A DNA stretch of 5,489 nt from Bacteroidales bacterium (GTDB lineage Bacteria > Bacteroidota > Bacteroidia > Bacteroidales > UBA1402). The notes beneath the pieces are model-generated. The model did no database searches, was not told the DNA's origin, and saw nothing but the letters and a program-made list of their open reading frames with translations. Positions 1 through 5,489 of the stretch are shown here, piece after piece; position 1 is the first letter of the stretch; the number at the start of each line of letters is the position of its first letter. Location of the stretch: assembly GCA_012511135.1 (NCBI GenBank), contig JAAZGQ010000107.1:1-5489 (forward strand), in the 5' to 3' direction. Both the position numbers and the translations under genes were made by a program.

Positions 1-1142
1 CCCATCATAATAAAATCGGCTCCCATGGCAAGGGCCAACACCATGTGGTAATCCTGAACTATTCCCCCGTCGGAACAAATAGGCACGTAAATACCATTTT
101 TCTTGTATAACTCGTCCCTGGCCTCTGCCACGTCGATCAAAGCAGTTGCCTGTCCCCGACCGATACCTTTTTGTTCACGGGTAATACAGATGGAACCCCC
201 ACCTATGCCCACTTTTACAAAATCGGCCCCGGCTTCGGCCAGATAAAGAAATCCGTCACGGTCTACCACGTTTCCGGCTCCTATCTTGACGCTCTCCCCG
301 TAATTTTCCCGTACAAAGGATATAGCTTCTTTTTGCCATTCCGAAAAACCGTCCGATGAATCGATGCACAAGACATCCACACCGGCTTCCACCAATTTGG
401 GAATACGTTCCTTGTAATCACGGGTATTAATCCCGGCTCCTACCAGCAGGCGCTTGTGACTGTCCAGTAGTTCGTAGGGATTATTTTTGTGGTTATCGTA
501 ATCCTTGCGAAAAACAAAATATCTCAGGCATTGATTTTCGTCAATAATGGGAAGAGTGTTTATTTTGTTATCCCAAATAATGTCGTTGGCTTCGTCCAGA
601 CTGATACCATGTTTACCTGTTACCAATTTGGAAAAAGGGGTCATAAAATCACGGATGATTTTGGAATGATTGTCTTTGCCGGGACGGTAATCTCTGCTGG
701 TTACAATACCCAGCAATTTGCCGTTGTAGCTTCCGTCGTGTGTGATTCCAATGGTAGAAAAACCTGTTTTAGCCTTTAAATCTATGACATCCTGCAAACA
801 CTGATCGGGCCTCAGGTTGGCATCGCTGACCACAAAACCGGCCTTGTATTTTTTTACTTTACGCACCATTTCTGCCTGGTCTTCGATAGGCTGGGAACCA
901 AAAATAAAGGATAAGCCTCCGTTTTTTGCCAGGGCAATGGCCATATTGGAATCAGAAACAGCCTGCATAATGGCAGATACAAAAGGAATATTTAATTCAA
1001 TATCCGGCTTTTGCCCTTTGGCATAACGAACCAGTGGAGTTTTTAAACTTATCCTGTCGGGAACACATTCTTTGGAAGTTAATCCGGGAATCAGTATATA
1101 TTCGTTGAACGTTCGGGAAATTTCTTCAATAAGCAGTGCCAT
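1..1142 (-). CDS. guaB: IMP dehydrogenase, Tritrichomonas-like type (3' end cut by window edge)
   Basis: The enzyme oxidises IMP to XMP with NAD+, the committed step of guanine nucleotide synthesis, in the cytoplasm. The ATG at 1142 opens 380 complete codons and the frame runs off the left edge, so roughly the last 120 residues of a ~500-residue enzyme are missing, including the mobile-flap Arg-Tyr pair. The N-terminal part of the TIM barrel carries FNEYILIPGL and PFVSAIMQAVS. A two-CBS insert occupies about residues 100-220, with MTPFSKLVTG in its second half. The active-site loop GIGGGSICITREQ places the thioimidate Cys at residue 319, CIDSSDGFSEW places Asp at 261, and CSDGGIVQDYH follows. 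These motifs and residue numbers agree with my memory of Tritrichomonas foetus IMPDH, and I see no insertion or deletion between the N-terminus and Cys319. No second in-frame start looks better. A candidate promoter lies directly upstream, so the gene may be expressed independently of the S41 gene 62 bp away. Confidence 0.97.
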   Translation of the reverse strand, partial: MALLIEEISRTFNEYILIPGLTSKECVPDRISLKTPLVRYAKGQKPDIELNIPFVSAIMQAVSDSNMAIALAKNGGLSFIFGSQPIEDQAEMVRKVKKYKAGFVVSDANLRPDQCLQDVIDLKAKTGFSTIGITHDGSYNGKLLGIVTSRDYRPGKDNHSKIIRDFMTPFSKLVTGKHGISLDEANDIIWDNKINTLPIIDENQCLRYFVFRKDYDNHKNNPYELLDSHKRLLVGAGINTRDYKERIPKLVEAGVDVLCIDSSDGFSEWQKEAISFVRENYGESVKIGAGNVVDRDGFLYLAEAGADFVKVGIGGGSICITREQKGIGRGQATALIDVAEARDELYKKNGIYVPICSDGGIVQDYHMVLALAMGADFIMM

Positions 1143-1156
1143 AATACCTAAGATTA

Positions 1157-1171
1157 AAATTTGGCAAATTT
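1157..1171. repeat. Perfect 15-bp palindrome over the guaB -7 element
   Basis: The sequence AAATTTG-G-CAAATTT is a perfect inverted repeat with 7-bp arms and a 1-bp centre. It covers seven of the eight bases of the proposed guaB -7 element and lies next to the likely transcription start, a position where a bound repressor would block transcription. It is A/T-rich, so chance is a real alternative, and I do not recognise it as the site of a known purine regulator. Confidence 0.4.
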
Positions 1172-1197
1172 ACGGTTTTTTGCTCAAAAACAACCAA
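1165..1197 (-). promoter_or_regulatory. Candidate Bacteroidota-type promoter of guaB
   Basis: Read on the minus strand, TAAATTTG at 1172-1165 matches the Bacteroidota -7 consensus TAnnTTTG exactly. A TTGG at 1197-1194 lies 21 bp upstream as a possible -33 element; a second TTG at 1193-1191 would give a shorter spacing. Transcription would begin about 15-20 bp before the guaB ATG, leaving a short leader without a clear Shine-Dalgarno sequence. The assignment rests on consensus match and position only. Confidence 0.5.
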
Positions 1198-1204
1198 GCC
1201 TGAA

Positions 1205-2221
1205 TCAATTATTGTTCTTAAGATGTTCCAATGCGGCTTCAATTATCGTATCTATCCCTTTGGCCTGATCCCCGGAACTTAATGCCACAGGAATATCTAC
1301 GACTATACCGTCTTCTGTCTGCTGGCCGTTGAGGTCTATTGTTTGTGAAGCCGAAAATCGATATTTCCAACCGTTTGGTAATTCTCCGTAAGCCGGGATT
1401 CCTCCGCCACCACCGGTATTGTCTCCCATGAGACAAACATTGGATCTGGATTTAAGCATCAATGCAAAAGTATTTGATGCGCTGTAAGAACGACGATTGC
1501 ACAACAAAACTACATTTCCTGCAAATCGTTTGCCATCGGCCGGACGTATAGTCAAATTTTTCCAGGCCGAAAAATCGGTCGGGTCCGGTCCAATTTTGAC
1601 CCGGCTGTGCCCGTAGATATAAGCCTTTTCAGTCAAAACTGCAGCCAGGAGGGCCGCGTTGGCTCCCGAGCCGCCTCCGTTGTTCCTGACATCAATGATC
1701 AGCCCCTTAAGCCCCTCCAGTTTCTCCAGCAATTCATCCAGATGTGCCTGAGTAATGTCTGAAGCAAAAGAACTATAATAGACGTACAACACCGAATCGA
1801 TCACCTGATTATGCAAGGCTCCGGTTATGTCATAATCTTCGCCTAAATAGCTGGTATAAACCAGCATTTCATCGAAATTGGCCGGATAATCAAGACACCA
1901 ACTCCAATTTCGACTCTGATCAAAAGAACTGATTAAATTGACATGTCCATCACGCAATTCATTCATCATTTGACTCAAAACCTCAAACAAAGCTTTTTCG
2001 TCCATTTCGCTATGGATCTTTGTCCTGTAACGTTGATATACTTCGTGCCAATCAATGTTTTTATGATCAAAGTAAGCATATTTATTGTTCAGCTCCTGCC
2101 ACAAAAACTCAAAATTGCTTTCCGGGCTGTCTTCGGGATCAGCACTAAGCAAAAATTGTTCGCAGCCTGTCAGCAACAAAACCGGGAGTACCACAAGAAC
2201 AGACAACAAAAATCCTTTCAT
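1205..2221 (-). CDS. S41-family peptidase, lipoprotein, tricorn-like type without PDZ domain
   Basis: A probable membrane-anchored serine protease of family S41 that acts outside the cytoplasm. The 338-residue product begins with a hydrophobic signal ending in the lipobox LTGC, so Cys20 would be lipidated. Residues ~37-97 resemble the tricorn C1-type helical domain (FLWQELNNKYAYF, then LRDGHVNL with His93). The S41 core runs from ~143: GLIIDVRNNGGGS at ~173-185, CNRRSYSASNTF with the probable nucleophile Ser247, TGGGGGIP at ~269-275, and QTEDGIVVDIPV with Glu303. The space between the DGH motif and the core is too short for the usual PDZ domain. The Ser-Lys dyad of CtpA/Prc is not visible: Gly stands where Lys is expected 25 residues after the Ser, and Asn replaces the Glu three residues after it. 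A His93/Ser247/Glu303 arrangement like tricorn is therefore more likely (inference). The start overlaps the preceding stop as ATGA, which suggests translational coupling. The natural substrate is unknown. Confidence 0.9.
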   Translation of the reverse strand: MKGFLLSVLVVLPVLLLTGCEQFLLSADPEDSPESNFEFLWQELNNKYAYFDHKNIDWHEVYQRYRTKIHSEMDEKALFEVLSQMMNELRDGHVNLISSFDQSRNWSWCLDYPANFDEMLVYTSYLGEDYDITGALHNQVIDSVLYVYYSSFASDITQAHLDELLEKLEGLKGLIIDVRNNGGGSGANAALLAAVLTEKAYIYGHSRVKIGPDPTDFSAWKNLTIRPADGKRFAGNVVLLCNRRSYSASNTFALMLKSRSNVCLMGDNTGGGGGIPAYGELPNGWKYRFSASQTIDLNGQQTEDGIVVDIPVALSSGDQAKGIDTIIEAALEHLKNNN

Positions 2222-2997
2222 AGCATAGCTTTAATTCCTATCGTCCAAATACCTGAACTTTTGCTCAATTTTTCGGGGCGATTAATACAAAGATATTCAT
2301 AATGATACTGTATAACAACAGCATTGCCAGAACTGAGAATATAACTAAAGCCGGGATTCAGAGCAGCATTCCAGGCTTGGTTGGAAAGAAAGGCCCCAGC
2401 AGAGGCCAGAAAGGCCGAGATTCTGTTACCGTTCGGAGCCAGGTATGCTTCGGGCGAATCGGAAACATAAGAAGGTCGAATGTAAAAACCCAAGACTTGC
2501 AGGTCCAGGGGTAGTTCTGCTTTCAATTGCTTGCCGAACAGATTGAAACATTCGACGTAACACAATGCAGGACCAAAACTTGTTACATAACTCAGGCGTT
2601 TGTTGAAATTCCCGTACGAAGGAATTTCACAAAAGATCAAATAATTGTTGTTTGACCAACCCCATTTCAATCGAGCCTGGCCAGTTTTATATAAACTGTA
2701 ATTCTTAAAGCAGAAATCTCTGTACAACATAGTATTGCCATATTGATTGCTCAAAACAGCCCTGTTTGTATTTAACTGAAAGAAATCACTTTTTTTCGGG
2801 CCTTCGTGTTTGTAGGCAAGAAAAAAAGACAAAGCTGCATTCTGATACAAAAGAGGAGAAACACTTTTATCTCTCAATGCGAATTTTCCTCCACCAAAAT
2901 GCACTTGAAGCGTGTTTTTGCTTTCAGATTTGCACAGCGGCAAATACAGACAACAGCATAAAGAAAGACAGGTACAGAGGGCTAAAGAAGTTCTCAT
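2218..2997 (-). CDS. Secreted protein, probable outer-membrane beta-barrel, function unknown
   Basis: I do not recognise a named family. The 259-residue product starts with a hydrophobic signal-like segment (residues ~3-22) containing six cysteines, including a CCC run at 14-16. It does not end in a normal lipobox, so a type I signal peptide is more likely than a lipoprotein anchor. The rest alternates polar and hydrophobic/aromatic residues in short strands separated by Asn/Ser/Gly turns (for example YNLIF-like and FYIRPSYVS stretches) and ends with a strand, GIWTIGIKAML. GGGKFALRDKSVSPLLY near the N-terminus resembles the opening strands of small Bacteroidota outer-membrane proteins. There are no catalytic motifs. 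The ATG is the only plausible start, 17 bp after the regulator's stop with no Shine-Dalgarno sequence. The stop overlaps the S41 start by 4 bp, which ties the two envelope proteins together. The beta-barrel call is an inference from composition. Confidence 0.75.
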   Translation of the reverse strand: MRTSLALCTCLSLCCCLYLPLCKSESKNTLQVHFGGGKFALRDKSVSPLLYQNAALSFFLAYKHEGPKKSDFFQLNTNRAVLSNQYGNTMLYRDFCFKNYSLYKTGQARLKWGWSNNNYLIFCEIPSYGNFNKRLSYVTSFGPALCYVECFNLFGKQLKAELPLDLQVLGFYIRPSYVSDSPEAYLAPNGNRISAFLASAGAFLSNQAWNAALNPGFSYILSSGNAVVIQYHYEYLCINRPEKLSKSSGIWTIGIKAML

Positions 2998-3014
2998 TGC
3001 GACTGCTGATTGTT

Positions 3015-3608
3015 TTATGAATCAAAACTTATCAATTTTTTTGAAAGAGCATACATGGTCAAGGCCGGCAAACTGTGTAAACCGGTTTTTTCGATAATAT
3101 TTTTGCGATGCGTCATCACGGTATGTACACTAATATTCATCAGATCTGCTATCTCCTTGTTCGTCAAACCCTTGGTCAAGGCTACCAGGACCTCAATCTC
3201 ACGATCGCTCAATAATTTATTTTTTCCTTGTTCGACAGCACACCTGCAACTTATGCAAGCTTTTTCGAAACAAGCAAGCATGTTTTCCGGAGCATCCGTT
3301 ACACTGAGTATGGTATCGAAAAGATTCAACAATTCATTGTCGTAATAAGAATACAATAAAGCCATCCAGAATACTTTGGGCATTTTCCTCTTAATGCGGA
3401 TAAATGCTTTCTGCTTGTTTTGAACCATGGAGGGATTGACTACAATAATGTCAAAATTGGTCCCTTCGCACATGGATGAGAGTTCTTCAAGATCGGCAAA
3501 ACGATAGAAATAATAATGGTGATGAGTTTTCAGCAACATTGTCGACAAGCCCTCGTACAACAGGGTCGATGGTTCCAGAACAGCGATATTTATATGGCAT
3601 TTATCCAT
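3015..3608 (-). CDS. LuxR/NarL-type regulator with degenerate receiver and cysteine-rich linker
   Basis: A DNA-binding transcription regulator of 197 residues. Residues ~1-112 have the length and strand pattern of a response-regulator receiver (INIAVLEPS, FDIIVVNPSM). The acidic pocket is reduced to one Glu (residue 12), the phospho-accepting Asp is replaced by Asn58, and the conserved Thr and Lys are not evident, so ordinary phosphorylation is unlikely. The linker at 113-123 has four cysteines spaced C-x4-C-x2-C-x-C. Residues ~131-192 form a clear GerE/LuxR helix-turn-helix (LSDREIEVLVALTKGLTNKEIA, recognition helix around SVHTVMTHRKNI). The ATG overlaps the end of the hemerythrin gene by 8 bp (ATGGATAA), so the two are probably translationally coupled. 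Likely target promoters are its own operon and related stress genes (inference). A redox-, NO- or metal-responsive mode through the cysteines is a hypothesis, not shown by the sequence. Confidence 0.9.
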   Translation of the reverse strand: MDKCHINIAVLEPSTLLYEGLSTMLLKTHHHYYFYRFADLEELSSMCEGTNFDIIVVNPSMVQNKQKAFIRIKRKMPKVFWMALLYSYYDNELLNLFDTILSVTDAPENMLACFEKACISCRCAVEQGKNKLLSDREIEVLVALTKGLTNKEIADLMNISVHTVMTHRKNIIEKTGLHSLPALTMYALSKKLISFDS

Positions 3609-4329
3609 TTCTGTCTTTTAGCTCCAGACGTTCAAGCAATGGCAACAGGACCAATTCCTCTGCCTGAGAATGAATATACAAATCGTTTTCGAGTTCAATC
3701 AGGGCATTGAGCATTTTCCGTTTCAGGATGAAATCTCCATCGAGAGACAAATGTTTGAGCAACAAATTCTTTAAATCAACCAGCTTGGTTTCAATATCGG
3801 TATGGTGATCCCGGTATTCAGTAGAACAAAAGGCATGTTGCCCTTCATTGTTGTTGCCCGGTTTTTTGCCCTGTAACAATTGATTGCAATAAGGAAAAAC
3901 CACTTCTTCTTCGTAAGCTAAGTGCTCAAGGACTTCCTGAAAGTATTCCCCGAAAAAGTTTTCCAGTTGCTTAATGTCTTCGGGGCGCTGTGTCCTATGC
4001 AGCTGAATGATGTAATTCTGAATTTGGGGATATTTCTCGGAAGTATAAAAACGATGGCTGCTTTTTAAATACTTTATCAGATCCGGCAAGCTATACTGCT
4101 CAGGGTTTAGGTCTTTGCGTTGGGGGAAAAAACCGTTATACAAATTGCAGAGTAATAAAAAAACAGGCGTATTTACACGGTATTGCTTGCATAGATGCCC
4201 AATACTGATGTCGTTCAAGGCTGTTTCCATCCCAAAATGCTCCAGGAGCAACAAGAGTGAAGGATTTTCAATGACCAGATCGGCCATGCACATCTCTGCT
4301 TTTATATAAGTCCTGTGTGTCTGATACAT
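3601..4329 (-). CDS. Two-domain hemerythrin protein resembling RIC/YtfE/ScdA iron-sulfur repair proteins
   Basis: A cytoplasmic di-iron protein of 242 residues. Residues ~12-68 form a small helical N-terminal domain like DUF542/ScdA_N, but without the Cys-Cys pair of E. coli YtfE. Residues ~83-235 form a hemerythrin-like four-helix bundle. Candidate iron ligands are His92 (SHRFY), His136 and Glu140 (HLAYE), His175 or His176 (RDHHTD), and His220 and Glu224 (HSQAE). That is the full set of six, in the order and spacing of YtfE (84, 129, 133, 160, 204, 208). Characterised RIC proteins help restore iron-sulfur clusters after nitric oxide or oxidative damage; the same role here is inferred. An oxygen- or iron-sensing role is the main alternative. 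It is the first gene of the run and has its own candidate promoter in the 44-bp gap upstream. It overlaps the LuxR-type regulator by 8 bp, a pairing I recall from other Bacteroidales. Confidence 0.9.
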   Translation of the reverse strand: MYQTHRTYIKAEMCMADLVIENPSLLLLLEHFGMETALNDISIGHLCKQYRVNTPVFLLLCNLYNGFFPQRKDLNPEQYSLPDLIKYLKSSHRFYTSEKYPQIQNYIIQLHRTQRPEDIKQLENFFGEYFQEVLEHLAYEEEVVFPYCNQLLQGKKPGNNNEGQHAFCSTEYRDHHTDIETKLVDLKNLLLKHLSLDGDFILKRKMLNALIELENDLYIHSQAEELVLLPLLERLELKDRNG

Positions 4330-4343
4330 AATTAAATTTCAAG

Positions 4344-4373
4344 CAAAAATACATTTTATTTGACAATGTGCAA
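4344..4373 (-). promoter_or_regulatory. Candidate Bacteroidota-type promoter of the hemerythrin-regulator run
   Basis: On the minus strand, TATTTTTG at 4351-4344 matches the -7 consensus TAnnTTTG, and a TTG at 4373-4371 lies exactly 19 bp upstream as the -33 element. The gap between the receptor stop and the hemerythrin ATG is only 44 bp, and the promoter fills most of it, beginning directly after the receptor's stop codon. The hemerythrin leader would be very short. This would make the receptor gene a separate transcription unit, although read-through is possible because no terminator hairpin is visible. Confidence 0.55.
4360..4373. promoter_or_regulatory. Possible FNR/CRP-family site overlapping the hemerythrin promoter
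   Basis: The 14-bp sequence TTGACAATGTGCAA (plus strand) has the outer TTG...CAA symmetry and total length of FNR-family operators (TTGAT-N4-ATCAA), matching 7 of the 10 specified bases when read on the minus strand. It covers the -33 element of the hemerythrin promoter. Genes of the RIC family are often controlled by FNR-type or NO-responsive regulators in other bacteria, which makes the position suggestive. The inner bases fit poorly and chance occurrence is quite possible. Confidence 0.25.
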
Positions 4374-5489
4374 TCAATGACGGATATCAATACTCAACCC
4401 GGCATAAAAAGCAGTACCGCTGACCGGGGCATAAAGAAAAGCCGCGTCATCCAGGTGTCTTTCGTCCTGAATGTAATCTAAGATGTTGTCTACGCCGGCA
4501 TACAGCTTAAACTGGCCCAGTCGTCGAGAAATTTTGGCATTAAGCAGCACAAAGGGATCTGTCCTTTTAATTTTGCTTTGATCTCCCGGCAAAGGATCAA
4601 TCTCGGTATTGTAATAATCTATGTACATGGAGCCCTGATAATTACTATTCAAAACCAGAGCCCAGCTGCCCGGAGTATATTCCAGCATGAAGTTACCGGC
4701 AGTAGAGGGAAAACGAGAAATGTAGCGGCTCTCTTTTTCATAAACTGTTCCCGCCCAATCCTCACGTTCCTGTTTGTACCTTCCCTCGTTCAGGCTGAAA
4801 TCCAAACTCAGTTGCAATTGACTCAGCGGGCTGTAAACTGCCGTTAATTCCAGACCCTGCACAATGGCGTCATCAATGTTTTTCCACTGGTAATCATAGC
4901 CTAGGGCAGCCACTTGGGCATCAGCATTGCTAAAGCCAATTTTATTTTTCAGCTCAGTTCTGAATAAATTGGCGCTCAAACGAATTTTTTGGGCGTAATA
5001 ATCGGCCGATAAGTTGTAACTTACCGAAGTTTCTGGCTGCAATCCCGAAGATTTCCAAACCCGGGGAGAACCGCTGCAAAGGTGCAAATCTTCGGAAAAT
5101 CCGTAAGGGGCTCTGAAACCTTTACCCACATTGGCCCGGAGCGTAATTTGGTCATTCATTTTGTAGCGGACAGCCAGGCGGGGATTGAGGGCCGTGGCTT
5201 TGAAAAAGGTTTCGGGAAACAAAGCAAGTTCCGCAACTTGCCGATCAGCCCGGTAGCTCTCTCCCGAACGGTGGTGATCCAGACGCAGGCCGGGCACCAG
5301 CATCCAGCGGCCGATGGCCCATTCATCCTGGGCATAAAATCCAATTTCACGGGCCGATTTATCAGCCATGGAACGATAAGAAGATCCATAATAAGAACTA
5401 GACTGATCTACAATAACATACATACCCGATTCCTTCAAATGATCGTAAAAGAATTGTGCGCCAAACACAAAACGATGCGTATTGATGGC
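4374..5489 (-). CDS. TonB-dependent outer-membrane receptor, C-terminal half (5' end cut by window edge)
   Basis: An outer-membrane beta-barrel that imports a scarce nutrient (such as a metal chelate, haem or cobalamin) using TonB energy. The 371 residues seen are the C-terminal part; the frame is open to the right edge, so the signal peptide, plug domain and first barrel strands are outside. A GTG at 5468 is in frame but is internal, because coding sequence continues upstream (THRFVFGAQFF). Typical barrel segments follow: WMLVPGLRLDHH, LNPRLAVRYKMND, GKGFRAPYGFSEDLHL (the conserved FRAP motif near 5100-5130), GLELTAVYSP, and a last part with YAGVDNILDY, DDAAFLYAP and AFYAGLSIDI. It looks like the single-chain FepA/BtuB/CirA type rather than SusC, as I see no SusC features. 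The substrate cannot be read from this part. It is followed after 44 bp by the hemerythrin gene, so a shared iron theme is possible but unproven. Confidence 0.92.
   Translation of the reverse strand, partial: AINTHRFVFGAQFFYDHLKESGMYVIVDQSSSYYGSSYRSMADKSAREIGFYAQDEWAIGRWMLVPGLRLDHHRSGESYRADRQVAELALFPETFFKATALNPRLAVRYKMNDQITLRANVGKGFRAPYGFSEDLHLCSGSPRVWKSSGLQPETSVSYNLSADYYAQKIRLSANLFRTELKNKIGFSNADAQVAALGYDYQWKNIDDAIVQGLELTAVYSPLSQLQLSLDFSLNEGRYKQEREDWAGTVYEKESRYISRFPSTAGNFMLEYTPGSWALVLNSNYQGSMYIDYYNTEIDPLPGDQSKIKRTDPFVLLNAKISRRLGQFKLYAGVDNILDYIQDERHLDDAAFLYAPVSGTAFYAGLSIDIRH

Noticed and set aside
171..1026. Plus-strand open frames at 171-359, 489-779 and 817-1026
   Set aside because: They lie opposite guaB, whose minus-strand frame gives unmistakable IMP dehydrogenase motifs throughout. 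The plus-strand products show no family motifs.
1143..1204. Rho-independent terminator between the S41 gene and guaB
   Set aside because: The only hairpin-capable sequence is an A/T-only-stem palindrome with a 1-bp centre, too weak and with too small a loop to terminate; it fits a promoter-overlapping site better.
1239..1436. Minus-strand open frame in a second frame inside the S41 gene
   Set aside because: The product is rich in Arg, Gly and Tyr with no motif, and it overlaps the conserved core of the S41 protease.
1943..2514. Plus-strand open frames at 1943-2302 and 2302-2514
   Set aside because: Both are antisense to the S41 and outer-membrane protein genes, have no recognisable domain, and have no promoter or leader of their own.
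2932..2940. Lipobox ending at Cys22 of the 259-residue secreted protein
   Set aside because: The residues before the Cys are L-P-L, not the small residues required at -1 and -2, so lipidation is not supported.
2766..3710. Plus-strand open frames at 2766-3020, 2912-3097, 3010-3345, 3476-3667 and 3516-3710
   Set aside because: They overlap one another and the regulator and outer-membrane protein genes on the other strand; the minus strand carries the clear LuxR helix-turn-helix.
4115..4847. Plus-strand open frames at 4115-4309 and 4578-4847
   Set aside because: They are antisense to the hemerythrin and TonB receptor genes, and their translations show no motifs.
5156..5389. Minus-strand open frame in a second frame inside the TonB receptor
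   Set aside because: It overlaps barrel segments with strong family motifs; its own translation has none.
5466..5468. GTG at 5468 as the start of the TonB receptor
   Set aside because: The same frame stays open to the window edge and encodes further barrel-like residues (THRF), and a 364-residue product would lack the signal peptide and plug domain, so the gene simply begins outside the window.
1..5489. Mobile elements, CRISPR arrays, tRNA or rRNA genes
   Set aside because: No transposase or integrase motifs, regularly spaced repeats, terminal inverted repeats or RNA-gene signatures were seen on either strand, and nearly all bases are accounted for by six co-directional genes.

Overview
The window reads as a piece of a Bacteroidota chromosome, most likely Bacteroidales. 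Supporting signs are the moderate-to-low GC content, gene starts with A/T-rich leaders and no clear Shine-Dalgarno sequence, promoter candidates of the Bacteroidota type (TTG, about 19 bp, then TAnnTTTG), and the protein families present: a TonB-dependent receptor, an S41 lipoprotein, and a two-domain hemerythrin protein followed by a LuxR-type regulator. All six genes lie on the minus strand, so transcription runs from right to left. The window is almost fully coding, and the largest non-coding gap is 62 bp.

In order of transcription: (1) The C-terminal half of a TonB-dependent outer-membrane receptor enters from the right edge and ends at 4374. (2) A 44-bp gap holds a candidate promoter. 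(3) A tight four-gene run follows. It encodes a di-iron hemerythrin protein resembling RIC/YtfE/ScdA (3601-4329), a LuxR/NarL-type regulator with a degenerate receiver and a cysteine-rich linker (3015-3608), a secreted protein that is probably an outer-membrane beta-barrel (2218-2997), and an S41-family lipoprotein protease (1205-2221). Spacings are an 8-bp overlap, a 17-bp gap and a 4-bp ATGA overlap. (4) A 62-bp gap with its own candidate promoter, which overlaps a perfect 15-bp palindrome, leads to guaB. (5) guaB (1-1142) encodes an inosine monophosphate dehydrogenase that runs off the left edge after about 380 residues.

The central run is the part most worth attention. RIC-type hemerythrins are known for repairing iron-sulfur or di-iron centres after nitric oxide or oxidative damage. 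Here one is probably co-translated with a DNA-binding regulator whose receiver lacks the phosphorylation residues and whose linker carries four closely spaced cysteines (C-x4-C-x2-C-x-C). A simple inference is a stress-responsive operon in which the regulator senses redox state, NO or iron rather than a phosphate, extended by two cell-envelope genes. The envelope genes may be part of the response or may only be carried along by read-through.

The IMP dehydrogenase closely resembles the enzyme of the protist Tritrichomonas foetus, with the same residue numbers at the catalytic Cys319 and Asp261. This fits the established view that the protist gene came from bacteria.
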